DNA of 64,000 bases, taken from assembly GCA_023015825.1 (NCBI GenBank), contig JALKAW010000009.1, forward strand, positions 62,001 to 126,000, in the 5' to 3' direction. This DNA is from Flavobacteriaceae bacterium S0862. GTDB taxonomy: Bacteria > Bacteroidota > Bacteroidia > Flavobacteriales > Flavobacteriaceae. Both the position numbers and the translations under genes were made by a program. The notes under the pieces were generated by a model. That model saw only the letters and a list, made by a program, of their open reading frames with translations. It was not told the origin of the DNA and did not search any database. Shown one piece after another: positions 9,270 to 18,887 of the stretch. The first letter of the stretch is position 1; every line of letters starts with the position of its first letter.

Positions 9270-10004
9270 ATGCTAAGTAAAAGCCAAATAAAGCTCATAA
9301 CAAGTCTAAAACAAAAAAAGTACCGTCAGCAATACAAGTTATTTGTTGCTGAAGGGAAAAAAACTATTTTAGAACTATTACAGTCAAATTTACAATTACA
9401 TCAGCTATACACAACTATGTTGGAGTTTGATGTTTTAGATGACTTAATAACTCAAATTTCAGACACGGAACTTAAAAAAATCAGTTTTTTAAAGTCACCA
9501 AATACCGCTTTGGCAGTTTTTGAAATTCCAAATGAAACTTCTATCGACTTTTCTAAGTTGGTTGTTGCATTAGATGACGTTAGAGACCCTGGGAATTTAG
9601 GAACAATAATTCGTTTATGTGACTGGTTTGGTATTAAAGACCTTATATGCAGCTATGAAACTGTAGATTGTTATAATCCAAAAGTAATACAAGCCACAAT
9701 GGGCTCTATCACGAGGGTTAATGTAAGTTATATAGATTTAAAACAAGTGCTGCAAATTCAAAAAGCAGAAGTTTTTGGAGCATTTATGGACGGTGAAAAT
9801 GTGTATGAAAGTAAATTACCAAATTCTGGAATTTTGGTTTTAGGAAACGAAGCAAACGGTATTAGTCATGACATAGAAAGTCAAGTGGCAAAACGGATTT
9901 CTATTCCTCGATTTGGTGAATTGCAAGCAACCGAAAGCTTAAATGTAGCGAACGCCACAGCGATATTATTAAGTGAGTTTAAGAGAAGAACTATTGAAAT
10001 GTAA
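9270..10004 (+). CDS. TrmH/SpoU family RNA methyltransferase
   Basis: A 244-residue SPOUT-class enzyme that would 2'-O-methylate a ribose in rRNA or tRNA using SAM. The N-terminal ~90 residues form a substrate-binding domain (LITSLKQKKYRQQYKLFVAEGKK). The SpoU knot domain carries the three classical motifs: VALDDVRDPGNLGTIIRLCDWFG (motif 1), ILVLGNEANGIS (motif 2) and IPRFGELQATESLNVANATAILL (motif 3). The exact target base cannot be told from sequence. Its last 14 bases overlap the 3' end of the convergent porT gene. Confidence 0.92.
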   Translation: MLSKSQIKLITSLKQKKYRQQYKLFVAEGKKTILELLQSNLQLHQLYTTMLEFDVLDDLITQISDTELKKISFLKSPNTALAVFEIPNETSIDFSKLVVALDDVRDPGNLGTIIRLCDWFGIKDLICSYETVDCYNPKVIQATMGSITRVNVSYIDLKQVLQIQKAEVFGAFMDGENVYESKLPNSGILVLGNEANGISHDIESQVAKRISIPRFGELQATESLNVANATAILLSEFKRRTIEM

Positions 10005-10704
10005 AGTTGATGAACAAGCCTCTAGATTTCATAGTTGTTATATTGCTAGTCCAAGGGCTGTCTGGATCTATATCTCTAACTAATTCATCATTAATAGCAA
10101 AAATACCTCTAACAGAAGGCGTAAATTTAAACCATGGTAAATAGATATCTATTCCTGCACCAACCTCATAAAAAATCACACCATTTTTTGTTCTAAACTG
10201 ACCATTGCTGTTATCGTCAGGGTTATTTTGATTACTTGATAAGTTTACAGAAGTAGAAAAACCACCAACCACAAAGGGTTTAATGTTATTGACACGCTTT
10301 GTAGATAATTTTAAAAGCAGAGGAAAATGTATATACGTGGAGTTTACTTCTCTCAATAGGTCTGAGTCGTTATAAGATACACCATTAAAATAACTGCTAT
10401 GGTAATTTAATTCACGTTTAGTAATGTATAAACCAGGTTCCAAGCGTATATCTATATAGTCGTTTATACGCATATTACCCACAAGACCAACACTAAAGCC
10501 AATAGTTTTTAGTGTTTGGATATCTGGTAAATCTTGGTTGTAGTCAAAATTATAATCATAACTATTAAATCCTAAAAAATAACCATAAGACCATTTAGGC
10601 TTATCCATGTTTTGGTTGTTCTGGATTTTATTTTTGCTAAATAGTTGTGCCGAAGCTGTTTGTGTAAATATTAGTAATGTTAAAACTAAAAGTATGTTTT
10701 TCAT
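9991..10704 (-). CDS. porT: Type IX secretion / gliding protein PorT
   Basis: A 237-residue protein with a signal peptide (MKNILLVLTLLIFTQTASAQ) and a PorT-type outer membrane beta-barrel (GYFLGFNSYDYNF, IGFSVGLVGNMRINDYIDIRLEPGLYIT, FEVGAG-like FYEVGAGIDIYLPWFKFTPSVRG). PorT is required for secretion of cargo by the T9SS. The adjacency to ubiE, with only two bases between the genes, is the arrangement I know for porT/sprT in Flavobacteria and supports the name over a generic PorT-family barrel. It is probably co-transcribed with ubiE. Confidence 0.85.
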   Translation of the reverse strand: MKNILLVLTLLIFTQTASAQLFSKNKIQNNQNMDKPKWSYGYFLGFNSYDYNFDYNQDLPDIQTLKTIGFSVGLVGNMRINDYIDIRLEPGLYITKRELNYHSSYFNGVSYNDSDLLREVNSTYIHFPLLLKLSTKRVNNIKPFVVGGFSTSVNLSSNQNNPDDNSNGQFRTKNGVIFYEVGAGIDIYLPWFKFTPSVRGIFAINDELVRDIDPDSPWTSNITTMKSRGLFINFTFQ

Positions 10705-10706
10705 AG

Positions 10707-11438
10707 TTACTGCTTAGTTGCTTTATAGATGGTTGCCACACCAAATGTTTGTGGCAATGCTTCCGCATTAATAAACCCAATTTTACTTAAAATATTGTTT
10801 AATGCCTCACCATATGGAAAAACTGAAGCCGATTCGCTTAAATAGGAATAGGCAACTTTATCCCTAGAAAACAATTTACCAATTAATGGCATAATTCCTT
10901 TAGTATAAATATTATAACCCTGTTTAAATGGGAATTTAGTTGGTACTGATGTTTCCAAAATCACAAAAACACCTTGGGGTTTTAAAATACGTAAAATTTC
11001 GGATAACCCTTTTTCTAAGTTTTCGAAATTTCTTACACCAAAGGCTACAGTTACAGCATCAAATGTATTGTCATCAAAAGGCAGATTTTCAGAATCACCT
11101 AATATCATATCAATTTTATTGTTCAAATGTTTTTTGGTGATTTTTTGTCTACCAACTTCTAGCATGCCATCGCTAATATCCAATCCAATTATTTTTGAAG
11201 CATTAGTTTCAGATAAGTTGATCGCCAAATCTCCTGTTCCTGTTGCTATATCAAGTATAGTGTCAGGTTGTTTTTTTGCAACGATAGCTACTACTTTTTT
11301 ACGCCATTTCACATCTATGCCAAAAGAAATTACACGATTTAAGCCATCATATTCTTTAGAAATGGTGTCAAACATTTTTGTAACCTGCTCTTTCTTGCTT
11401 AAATCGCTGTTTTTATATGGGTTTACTTTTTTAGACAT
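10707..11438 (-). CDS. ubiE: Demethylmenaquinone methyltransferase
   Basis: A 243-residue class I SAM methyltransferase that makes the last step of menaquinone synthesis (also called menG). The chosen start [19 protein letters not shown] fits the family; an upstream in-frame ATG at 11594 would add 52 residues and run past the divergent trkA start. UbiE signatures are clear: [27 protein letters not shown], the SAM loop [15 protein letters not shown], the acid D in [14 protein letters not shown], and [18 protein letters not shown]. The quinone it makes is the electron acceptor of the Nqr complex encoded at 24382-30369. Confidence 0.96.
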   Translation of the reverse strand: MSKKVNPYKNSDLSKKEQVTKMFDTISKEYDGLNRVISFGIDVKWRKKVVAIVAKKQPDTILDIATGTGDLAINLSETNASKIIGLDISDGMLEVGRQKITKKHLNNKIDMILGDSENLPFDDNTFDAVTVAFGVRNFENLEKGLSEILRILKPQGVFVILETSVPTKFPFKQGYNIYTKGIMPLIGKLFSRDKVAYSYLSESASVFPYGEALNNILSKIGFINAEALPQTFGVATIYKATKQ

Positions 11439-11518
11439 GAATATGTTAGAAAAATTTGTTGTTAAGTGATATTTAGTGCAAAGAAATGCAATTCGTATAC
11501 AAATCCCTAAAAATAAAT

Positions 11519-11526
11519 TATATTTG
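11519..11526 (+). promoter_or_regulatory. -7 box upstream of trkA
   Basis: TATATTTG 26 bases before the trkA start, in the spacer shared with divergent ubiE. No good -33 TTG seen. Confidence 0.45.
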
Positions 11527-11552
11527 CACATCTTTATATTTAATAATAACAG

Positions 11553-12902
11553 ATGAAGATTATTATTGCTGGAGCTGGTGAAGTGGGATTTCATTTAGCA
11601 AAACTTTTATCTTACGAATCTCAAGAAATTACATTAATAGACTCAAAAAAAGACAGCCTTATTTATGCGGATACGCATTTAGATATTAAGGTTGTTAAAG
11701 GAGATGCAACATCTATTGCTATTTTAAAAGATTGTAGAGTTGATAATGCCGATTTGTTTATAGCAGTAACATCTTCGGAAACCACAAATATCACCGCCAG
11801 TGTTTTAGCAAAACAATTAGGAGCAAAACAAACTATCTCAAGAATTTCTAATACAGAGTTTATAGATTTTAAAGATGAAGTAGGTTTTACCAGATTTGGA
11901 ATTGATGAGTTGATTTCTCCTGAATCTTTAGCAGCAGCCGAAATAGAATTGCTTTTAAATCAATCTGTTTTTAGTGATACTTATGAGTTTGAAGATGGTG
12001 CTTTGACAATGCTGGGACTCAATCTTTCAAGAACAGCTGCAATAGTCGGAAAGTCAGTAAAAGAAGCTGCAAAGTTGATGCCTGAAGTGCATTTTATGCC
12101 TATAGCAATCCAACGTTTTGGGTCGCATTTAACTATTATTCCAAGAGGAGATACACTGTTGAAAGAAGGTGATCACGTGGTATTTATGACCTCAAAAGGA
12201 GGTGATGAAGAGATTTGTAAACTTACTGGAAAAATCAAAACCGAAATTAAGAATGTCATGATTCTTGGAGGAGGAAAAATTGGATCAAAAACCGCAAGGG
12301 GTTTAACCGATAATAAATTTAATATTAAGCTAATAGAAAAGGACAGGGACATTGCAATGGATCTTGCTGATGAGCTCCCAAATACTTTGGTTATTAATGG
12401 TGATGGAAGAAATGTTGAGCTTCTTGATGAAGAAAATATTGAAGATATGGATGCTTTTATATCGGTTACTGGAAACTCCGAAACAAATATTATGTCATGT
12501 CTAGTAGCGCACTCAAGAGGAGTTAAAAAAACTATAGCTCTAGTTGAAAACATGGACTATTTTGAGTTATCTCATTCCATTGGCATAGATACACTTATAA
12601 ATAAAAAGCTATTGGCAGCAAACAACATATTTAGGTATATACGTAAAGGTGAGGTTGTAGCTATGACGAAACTTAATAATATGAATGCTGAGCTATTAGA
12701 GTTTATAGTAAAGCCAGAATCAAAGATTTGTGATAAGCTGATTAAAACTATTAAGTTTCCACGTTCTGCAATCATTGCAGGTGTTATTAGAAATGGAGAG
12801 GGAAAAATAGCTTTAGGTGATTTTGAAGTAGTTGCTGGAGACAGAGTAGTAGTTTGTTCTTTACCTCAATCAATTAAAAAAGTTGAAAGCTTTTTCTATT
12901 AG
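11553..12902 (+). CDS. trkA: Trk potassium uptake regulatory subunit TrkA
   Basis: A 449-residue cytoplasmic NAD(H)-binding gating subunit. It has the double RCK arrangement: RCK_N ([19 protein letters not shown], with the acid at IDSKKD), RCK_C, then a second RCK_N ([17 protein letters not shown]...IEKDRD) and RCK_C ([19 protein letters not shown]...[12 protein letters not shown]). It is followed 21 bases later by trkH, the channel it controls, so the two form a compact operon for K+ homeostasis. It is divergent from ubiE. Confidence 0.96.
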   Translation: MKIIIAGAGEVGFHLAKLLSYESQEITLIDSKKDSLIYADTHLDIKVVKGDATSIAILKDCRVDNADLFIAVTSSETTNITASVLAKQLGAKQTISRISNTEFIDFKDEVGFTRFGIDELISPESLAAAEIELLLNQSVFSDTYEFEDGALTMLGLNLSRTAAIVGKSVKEAAKLMPEVHFMPIAIQRFGSHLTIIPRGDTLLKEGDHVVFMTSKGGDEEICKLTGKIKTEIKNVMILGGGKIGSKTARGLTDNKFNIKLIEKDRDIAMDLADELPNTLVINGDGRNVELLDEENIEDMDAFISVTGNSETNIMSCLVAHSRGVKKTIALVENMDYFELSHSIGIDTLINKKLLAANNIFRYIRKGEVVAMTKLNNMNAELLEFIVKPESKICDKLIKTIKFPRSAIIAGVIRNGEGKIALGDFEVVAGDRVVVCSLPQSIKKVESFFY

Positions 12903-12923
12903 AGAAAGAAATGAGTACCGTTA

Positions 12924-14417
12924 ATGAAACTTAACTATAAAATAATTTTTCATTTTCTTGGATTACTACTATTATTTAATGGTGGTTTTATGTTGCTAGC
13001 TGCCATTATGAGTTATGCTTATAATGATGGTGCGACACTTAGTATTTCACTTTCTGGAATTATGGTTATGGTTATTGGCGTTCTTGTTATGCTAATGACC
13101 AAAAATCATGAGAAAGAAATGAATAAACGCGAAGGTTACATTGTAGTGACTTTTGGTTGGATCATCATGGCACTTTCAGGTACGTTACCATATGTTTTAA
13201 CAGATTCTATTCCAAGTTTCACCAATGCTTTTTTTGAAACCATTTCGGGATATACAACAACTGGTTCAACCATTTTAAACGATATAGAGTCCTTGCCAGA
13301 AGGTGTCTTGTTTTGGAGAAGTTTAACGCATTGGATTGGTGGTATGGGAATTATTGTGCTTGCCATTGCTATTTTACCGTTATTGGGTATTGGAGGAATG
13401 CAATTATTTGCTGCTGAAGCTCCTGGGCCAAGTGCAGATAAATTGCATCCTAGAATTACCGATACTGCTAAGCGTTTATGGTTAATCTATTTTGGATATA
13501 CAGCAGCTGAAACAGTATTGTTACAAGTTGCAGGAATGTCGTTTTTTGACGCTATTAATCATTCAATGAGTACTTTGTCTACTGGTGGGTTTTCAACGAA
13601 AAATGTAAGTCTAGCGTATTGGAATAATCAACCTATTATTCAGTACATAGTGATTTTATTTATGTTTTTAGCAGGAACCAATTTTGTGCTAAGTTACTTT
13701 GCGTTTAAAGGTCGTGTTCAAAAAATAATAAAAGATGAAGAGTTTAAATTATACTTTAAATTTATTGTAATTTTTACAATTGTAGCCTCTTTGATTATTT
13801 ACTTTAAGGCAGATGTTACAGCATCTTCAATTGCACATCCAATGGTTTGGGGAGAAGGTGAAAGTGCTTTAAGACACGCCTTATTTCAAGTGCTGGCAAT
13901 TATTACTACCACAGGATTTGTTACTGCCGACTTTACACTTTGGACACCATTTTTAACTGTTTTCTTTTTTGGATTAATGTTTCTTGGTGGCTCTGCGGGA
14001 AGTACTTCTGGTGGCGTGAAAGTAGTGCGACATTTATTAATGATTCGCAATGGCTTTATGGAGTTTAAACGCACATTACACCCAAATGCTATTTTACCTG
14101 TACGTTACAATAAAAAATCTATTGACGAGAAGATTATTTTTAATATTCTAGCGTTTTTTATTCTCTATATGCTGTCATTTATTTTTGGTGCATTGGTGTT
14201 CTCTATGTTAGGTTTAGATTTTAAATCTGCTATTGGTGTTGCAGCTTCAAGTTTAGGAAACGTTGGGCCTGCGTTAGGAGCCTTTGGACCAGTAAATAAC
14301 TTTTATGATATGCCTGCAATTGGCAAATGGTGGGCGTCCTTTTTAATGCTTATTGGTCGTTTAGAATTGTTTACAGTTCTTATTTTATTAACACCTTTTT
14401 TCTGGAGAAATAGATAA
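12924..14417 (+). CDS. trkH: Trk potassium transporter membrane subunit TrkH
   Basis: A 497-residue inner membrane protein with the four pseudo-repeated pore segments of the TrkH/KtrB family. Filter-like loops include ETISGYTTTGSTIL, HSMSTLSTGGFSTKN, VLAIITTTGFVTAD and AASSLGNVGPALG. A GGSAGSTSGGVKV segment lies before the last repeat, as in TrkH. Multiple hydrophobic helices run from the N-terminal FHFLGLLLLFNGGFMLLA to the final LELFTVLILLTPFFWRNR. It works with TrkA immediately upstream. No strong terminator follows; the next gene is a small ORF 153 bases on. Confidence 0.95.
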   Translation: MKLNYKIIFHFLGLLLLFNGGFMLLAAIMSYAYNDGATLSISLSGIMVMVIGVLVMLMTKNHEKEMNKREGYIVVTFGWIIMALSGTLPYVLTDSIPSFTNAFFETISGYTTTGSTILNDIESLPEGVLFWRSLTHWIGGMGIIVLAIAILPLLGIGGMQLFAAEAPGPSADKLHPRITDTAKRLWLIYFGYTAAETVLLQVAGMSFFDAINHSMSTLSTGGFSTKNVSLAYWNNQPIIQYIVILFMFLAGTNFVLSYFAFKGRVQKIIKDEEFKLYFKFIVIFTIVASLIIYFKADVTASSIAHPMVWGEGESALRHALFQVLAIITTTGFVTADFTLWTPFLTVFFFGLMFLGGSAGSTSGGVKVVRHLLMIRNGFMEFKRTLHPNAILPVRYNKKSIDEKIIFNILAFFILYMLSFIFGALVFSMLGLDFKSAIGVAASSLGNVGPALGAFGPVNNFYDMPAIGKWWASFLMLIGRLELFTVLILLTPFFWRNR

Positions 14418-14570
14418 TTTCTTTAGTTTTTTTAAATCTATTTTCTTCAATATTTACAATATCTTTCGTAATTTTTCATGCTTATGTTCCATATGATTTT
14501 AGAATATATCATGTAACATTTTTATTTAATCATCGTCTTATATGTATAAATCAATCAAAAAAATTAAATT

Positions 14571-14828
14571 ATGGAATTAGTATTATCACTTCAAGAATTT
14601 GAACCATTACCCAAACAGAAAAGAGAGCCTTTTGTTTTTAATAATGAAGGAATTTTAAGTTCAGCTTATAAAGAAAAAATAAAGAACAACTTCTTTCAAT
14701 CAGATCCAAAATCTGTATTTGGAGCAAAGCAACGCATTAAGAGTTTTCAATATCAATATACTTCTGGTATTGATGCTGTTTTAAAATTGTCAGTTTTCGC
14801 TATAGCAATTATAACAGTTTTTAGTTAA
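14571..14828 (+). CDS. Small tail-anchored hypothetical protein
   Basis: An 85-residue protein starting MELVLSLQEFEPLPKQKREP. It is soluble and basic to residue ~64 and then has one hydrophobic segment (AVLKLSVFAIAIITVFS) at the very C-terminus, so it may be a tail-anchored membrane protein. I do not recognise it. It has its own terminator at 14888-14921 and codon use like its neighbours, so it is probably real. Its place after trkAH may be chance, as 153 bases separate them. Confidence 0.7.
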   Translation: MELVLSLQEFEPLPKQKREPFVFNNEGILSSAYKEKIKNNFFQSDPKSVFGAKQRIKSFQYQYTSGIDAVLKLSVFAIAIITVFS

Positions 14829-14887
14829 AAACCCACAGTAACATATATTTTAATTTAGTTAGTTCAGTAACCTTGGTTGGTTATACT

Positions 14888-14921
14888 AAAAAGCCACATC
14901 TTTAATAGTGTGTGGCTTTTT
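14888..14921. terminator. Bidirectional terminator
   Basis: AAAAAGCCACA pairs with TGTGGCTTTTT around a 12-base loop, between the small ORF and the convergent aminotransferase gene. Confidence 0.8.
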
Positions 14922-14957
14922 TAAGTATATTATTATATATTTAAGTGGTAAGTGGGT

Positions 14958-16142
14958 TTAACTAACTGCTTCTTTAATACGTTTTATAGCTTCAATTAAT
15001 TCTTCTTGTGATGCTGCATACGATATTCTAATAGTATTGGCATTTCCAAAAGCTTCTCCTGTTACAGTCGCTACGAGTGCTTCTTCTAATAAATACAATG
15101 AAAAATCTGTTGCATTATTAATGGATTTACCTCGTAATGTTTTTCCAAAATAACTTGAAATGTCTGGTAATACGTAAAAGGCACCTTCAGGAGTATTAGT
15201 TTTAAAACCTTCAATATCTTTTAGAAGATTTAATACTAAATCGCGACGCACCTTAAATTCGTCAACCATATATTTTACGCTACTTGGATTAGCTTCCATA
15301 GCTGTAATTACAGCACGTTGTGCAATACAATTGGCGCCACTAGTTATTTGACCTTGCATTTTATTACAAGCCCTAGCAATTTCGGTAGGCGCACCAATAA
15401 AACCTATTCTCCAACCTGTCATAGCAAACGCTTTTGAGACACCATTTACAGTAATAGTTCTATCGTACATATCATCAAATTGTGCCATACTTGCATGACC
15501 ACCTTCAAAGTTTATGTGTTCATAAATTTCGTCGGATACCACATAGATATCTGGATATTTTTGTAGAACATTTGCAATGTCTCTAAGTTCTTGTTCGCTA
15601 TATACTGAACCACTTGGGTTACATGGCGAACTGTACCAAAGCATTTTTGTTTTTGGTGTGATGGCTGCTTCAAGCTGCTTAGCTGTCATTTTGAAGTCTG
15701 TCTCAATGGATGTAGTAACTTCAACAGGAATACCTTCATTTAATTTTACTATATCATTATAGCTTACCCAATAAGGGCAAGGTAAAATTACTTCATCACC
15801 AGGATTAATCATTGTGGCAGCAATATTAGCTAAGCATTGTTTTGCACCTGTAGAAACGACAATTTGAGGTAATGTATATGTTAGATTATTATCACGTTTA
15901 AACTTAGTGATTATAGCTTGCTTTAATTCTACATAACCATCAACAGGTGTGTATGAATTATAGTTTTCATTAATTGCTTTTATAGCAGCATCTTTAATAA
16001 AATCTGGGGTGTTAAAATCTGGCTCACCCAAACTTAAACTAATAATGTCTTTTCCTTCAGCCTTTAATTCTCTAGCTTTAGCAGCCATAGCTAAAGTTGC
16101 TGAGGTAGACATTTTTAAGACTCTTTCAGAAAGTAGGCTCAT
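14958..16142 (-). CDS. PLP-dependent aminotransferase (aspartate aminotransferase type)
   Basis: A 394-residue fold-type I aminotransferase of the Ib group, which swaps amino groups between aspartate (or another amino acid) and 2-oxoglutarate. Visible are LSLGEPDFNTPDFI and YTPVDGYVELKQAI at the N-terminus, the Asn/Asp/Tyr set (YSSPCNPSGSVYS, VVSDEIYEHINF), the Schiff-base lysine in VNGVSKAFAMTGWRIGFIG and the substrate Arg in ANTIRISYAAS. Aspartate is the likeliest substrate but is inferred from the family. It sits 31 bases after the desaturase gene on the same strand and may share its transcript. Confidence 0.9.
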   Translation of the reverse strand: MSLLSERVLKMSTSATLAMAAKARELKAEGKDIISLSLGEPDFNTPDFIKDAAIKAINENYNSYTPVDGYVELKQAIITKFKRDNNLTYTLPQIVVSTGAKQCLANIAATMINPGDEVILPCPYWVSYNDIVKLNEGIPVEVTTSIETDFKMTAKQLEAAITPKTKMLWYSSPCNPSGSVYSEQELRDIANVLQKYPDIYVVSDEIYEHINFEGGHASMAQFDDMYDRTITVNGVSKAFAMTGWRIGFIGAPTEIARACNKMQGQITSGANCIAQRAVITAMEANPSSVKYMVDEFKVRRDLVLNLLKDIEGFKTNTPEGAFYVLPDISSYFGKTLRGKSINNATDFSLYLLEEALVATVTGEAFGNANTIRISYAASQEELIEAIKRIKEAVS

Positions 16143-16173
16143 TGTAATGTATTGTTAGTAGCGTAAAAATAAA

Positions 16174-17268
16174 CTAAGCTAATGCAGGCTTTTGGCCTAA
16201 GACTTTTAACTGTCTGTAATGTTCTGCAATAGCTTTCCATATTGTATTGTATTCATTATAAGGTAAACTACATTCTTTTGCAGTTTGTTTAACAATTTTA
16301 GCAATGTTCTTATAGTGAATATGACTAATGTGCGAAAACAAATGATGTTCAACTTGTCTATTTAAACCACCAGTATAAAACTCTACTAACCAACTTTTGG
16401 GTGAAAAATTGGATGTTGTAAATAATTGGTGAACAGCCCAAGTGTTTTTCATATTTCCATCCTCATCAGGCAAAGGCATCTCGGTGTTTGGCATAACGTG
16501 TGCTAATTGGAAAATAACACTTAAAATAATTCCAGCAGTATAATGCATTATTAAGAAGCCTATTAATACTTGCCACCAAGTATATCCTAATGATAACGGT
16601 AAAACTACCCAAATAGAGTAATAAATTATTTTTCCAATAATTAACTTAGTCCATTGAGTTGCAGGGTTTGGCATTTTTCCATAAGATAATTTTCTTTTTA
16701 AGTATAGGTATGTTTGCTTAAAATCGGTAGTAATAGCCCAATTTACTGTTAATAATCCATATAAAAAGAACGCATAATATTTTTGATACTGATGAATTTT
16801 CAACCACTTTGAATGTTTTGAAAAACGGATGATTCTTCCAGCATCAATATCCTCATCATGACCTTGAATGTTTGTATATGTGTGGTGCAATACATTGTGT
16901 TGCACTTTCCAGTTATAATCATTTCCAGCTAATATATGTATACTGCTTCCCATTAGCTTGTTTACCCATTTTTTACTGGAAAAAGACCCATGGTTAGCAT
17001 CGTGCATAACATTCATACCAACACCAGCCATACCAACACCAATCGTTATCATGCATAAAACTAAAGCCCAACCTGGTAAATTGACAGTAAGTAAGAGTAC
17101 TAAAGGCCCAAGCAATAATGTAAACATTACGATGGCTTTTGTATATAATTTCCAATTACCTGTTTTTTTTAGGTTGTTTTCTTTAAAATAATCGTTTACT
17201 CTTTTATTTAGGGTTCTAAAAAATTTCGCTGAATCGGTTCTTGAAAAGGTAAGTGTTTGTTTTGTCAT
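16174..17268 (-). CDS. Membrane fatty acid desaturase (acyl-CoA/front-end type)
   Basis: A 364-residue integral membrane di-iron desaturase. The three histidine boxes are HDANHGSF (~106), HNVLHHTYTN (~140) and, near the end, RQVEHHLFSH. The QxxHH form of the last box is typical of the Delta-6/linoleoyl-CoA-like group, but there is no cytochrome b5 domain. Hydrophobic pairs flank box 1 (AIVMFTLLLGPLVLLL, WALVLCMITIGVGMAGVGM). It should insert a double bond into membrane lipid acyl chains, which would help keep membranes fluid in the cold. A TATCTTTG box lies 69 bases upstream, in the divergent spacer with rsmG. Confidence 0.92.
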   Translation of the reverse strand: MTKQTLTFSRTDSAKFFRTLNKRVNDYFKENNLKKTGNWKLYTKAIVMFTLLLGPLVLLLTVNLPGWALVLCMITIGVGMAGVGMNVMHDANHGSFSSKKWVNKLMGSSIHILAGNDYNWKVQHNVLHHTYTNIQGHDEDIDAGRIIRFSKHSKWLKIHQYQKYYAFFLYGLLTVNWAITTDFKQTYLYLKRKLSYGKMPNPATQWTKLIIGKIIYYSIWVVLPLSLGYTWWQVLIGFLIMHYTAGIILSVIFQLAHVMPNTEMPLPDEDGNMKNTWAVHQLFTTSNFSPKSWLVEFYTGGLNRQVEHHLFSHISHIHYKNIAKIVKQTAKECSLPYNEYNTIWKAIAEHYRQLKVLGQKPALA

Positions 17269-17336
17269 GCTATTGTTTTTATTATAAAAAACGATTGTTA
17301 TCTACAGTGCCATATTTATAGTAGCACATATGATGC

Positions 17337-17344
17337 CAAAGATA
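17337..17344 (-). promoter_or_regulatory. -7 box upstream of the desaturase gene
   Basis: TATCTTTG on the minus strand in the divergent spacer between the desaturase gene and rsmG. Confidence 0.4.
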
Positions 17345-17400
17345 AATAATTATGATATGTAATTTGGCATAGTTTTCATAAAAATGCACAATAATTTATC

Positions 17401-17408
17401 TAATTTTG
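17401..17408 (+). promoter_or_regulatory. -7 box upstream of rsmG
   Basis: TAATTTTG ending 17 bases before the rsmG start codon, which implies a very short leader. Confidence 0.45.
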
Positions 17409-17425
17409 CTCAAAATTAAAAATCC

Positions 17426-18055
17426 ATGCATTTACTTCTTAAGTATTTTACTAGCCTTACTGAAGATCAGATTGATAAATTTAATCAGCTAGGGAATCTG
17501 TATCATGAATGGAATTCAAAAATTAACGTAGTATCACGTAAGGATATAGATGAATTATATTTACGTCACGTATTGCATTCTCTTGGTATTGCAAAAGTGA
17601 TACAATTTAAAGATGGAACAACTGTTTTAGATGTTGGTACTGGTGGAGGGTTTCCTGGGATTCCATTAGCTATACTTTACCCAGAATGCAATTTTCATTT
17701 GGTGGATAGTATTAATAAGAAATTAAAAGTGGTTGACGCAGTGGTAGAAAGTTTGAGTTTATCAAATGTAAAAACCTCGCATAAACGCGCTGAAGATATT
17801 AATGAAACCTTCGACTTTATTGTAAGTAGAGCTGTTACATCTATGCCTAGTTTTGTTAGTTGGGTAAAAAATAAAGTAAACAAAAAAAGTAACCACCAGC
17901 TTAAAAACGGAATTCTATACTTAAAGGGAGGAGATTTAACCGAAGAGTTGAAAGACTTCCCCAAAGCCACTATATATAGTCTTAGTGATTATTTCAATGA
18001 AGATTTTTTCGAAACTAAAAAAGTGGTGTATTTGCCATTAAAGTATAAACCATAA
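17426..18055 (+). CDS. rsmG: 16S rRNA (guanine527-N7)-methyltransferase
   Basis: A 209-residue SAM-dependent enzyme that methylates G527 in the decoding region of 16S rRNA. Family motifs are NLYHEWNSKINVVSRKD and LYLRHVLHSLGIAKVI at the N-terminus, and the SAM loop VLDVGTGGGFPGIPLAI followed by HLVDSINKKLKVV and FIVSRAVTSM. Its last ~33 codons are duplicated in diverged form at 18888-18986, downstream of the next gene, which suggests the current C-terminus and the cyclase gene arrived together, or that the cyclase gene was inserted with a local duplication. Only five bases separate it from the cyclase-family gene. Confidence 0.95.
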   Translation: MHLLLKYFTSLTEDQIDKFNQLGNLYHEWNSKINVVSRKDIDELYLRHVLHSLGIAKVIQFKDGTTVLDVGTGGGFPGIPLAILYPECNFHLVDSINKKLKVVDAVVESLSLSNVKTSHKRAEDINETFDFIVSRAVTSMPSFVSWVKNKVNKKSNHQLKNGILYLKGGDLTEELKDFPKATIYSLSDYFNEDFFETKKVVYLPLKYKP

Positions 18056-18060
18056 ATATT

Positions 18061-18873
18061 ATGATGGTTAAAACTATAATTAAAAAAGGATTATTTGTAT
18101 TACTATTTAGCATCTTATTTTCTAGCTGCAAACAAGAAGCACCTTCAAAAGATACACTACAGCAACTTATTGATGGTGAGTTACAAATTATTGATTTAAC
18201 ACATGTGCTTAACAATACAAGTCCGTATTGGCCAAATGACAAAGGAAGCCCTTTTGTGTACGATACTATTTTTGCACGTAAAAGTGGTGCACCAGGAATG
18301 GGAGCTTATAGCACACCTGAGCATTTTGGAACGCATATTGATGCGCCAATTCATGGTGGAGATAATTTAAAATCGGTAGAACAGCTTAGCGCAACCGATT
18401 TGTTTGGGCCAGCGGTAGTCATCGACATTTCTGAGCAGAGCGAAACAAACCCTGATTATATATTAAGTAAGTCTGATATTTTAAAATGGGAAACAGTTAA
18501 TGGAGTACTTCCTAAAGGCGTAATAGTGCTTTTATATACTGGTTGGAGTAAAAAATGGAACGATTATAAAGCCTATAAAAATGAAGATAGTAACGGCAAA
18601 ATGCATTTTCCTGGTTTTTCTAGGGAAGCTGCACAATTTTTAATTGATGAGCGAGACATAAAAGGTATTGGTATAGACAATATGAGCGTAGATGCAGCTC
18701 AGGCTAAAGGCTTACCAGTTCATAGCGTAGTTAATGGATCAGGAAAATACCAGCTAGAAAACGTAGCTAATTTACATTTGCTACCACCTAAAGGTATATT
18801 CCTAATTGTAGCACCTGTAAAAATTCAAGGAGGCTCTGGTGGACAAGTGCGTTTATATGCTGTACTACGTTAA
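18061..18873 (+). CDS. Cyclase-family lipoprotein (kynurenine formamidase-like)
   Basis: A 270-residue protein whose start MMVKTIIKKGLFVLLFSILFSSCKQ is a lipoprotein signal (Cys at ~21). The mature part is a metal-dependent cyclase/hydrolase of the kynurenine formamidase fold: IDLTHVLNNTSPYWP at its start, the metal motif STPEHFGTHIDAPIHGG, then VLLYTGWSKKW and GIGIDNMSVDAA. It is probably an envelope-anchored amide or ester hydrolase. Formamidase activity in tryptophan breakdown is possible, since a kynurenine cluster lies at 58036-62843, but export makes this uncertain. It sits between rsmG and a broken second copy of the rsmG 3' end. Confidence 0.85.
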   Translation: MMVKTIIKKGLFVLLFSILFSSCKQEAPSKDTLQQLIDGELQIIDLTHVLNNTSPYWPNDKGSPFVYDTIFARKSGAPGMGAYSTPEHFGTHIDAPIHGGDNLKSVEQLSATDLFGPAVVIDISEQSETNPDYILSKSDILKWETVNGVLPKGVIVLLYTGWSKKWNDYKAYKNEDSNGKMHFPGFSREAAQFLIDERDIKGIGIDNMSVDAAQAKGLPVHSVVNGSGKYQLENVANLHLLPPKGIFLIVAPVKIQGGSGGQVRLYAVLR

Positions 18874-18887
18874 TTTCTATAAGTTGC

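Noticed and set aside
11068-11469. 133-codon plus-strand frame opposite ubiE
   Set aside because: Runs against a conserved enzyme gene, with no recognisable product.
11439-11594. N-terminal extension of ubiE
   Set aside because: Would overlap the divergent trkA start and its -7 box; the family start is at 11438.
14418-14570. Terminator or ncRNA between trkH and the small tail-anchored gene
   Set aside because: Only AT-rich sequence with weak pairing was seen, with no stable stem or promoter box.
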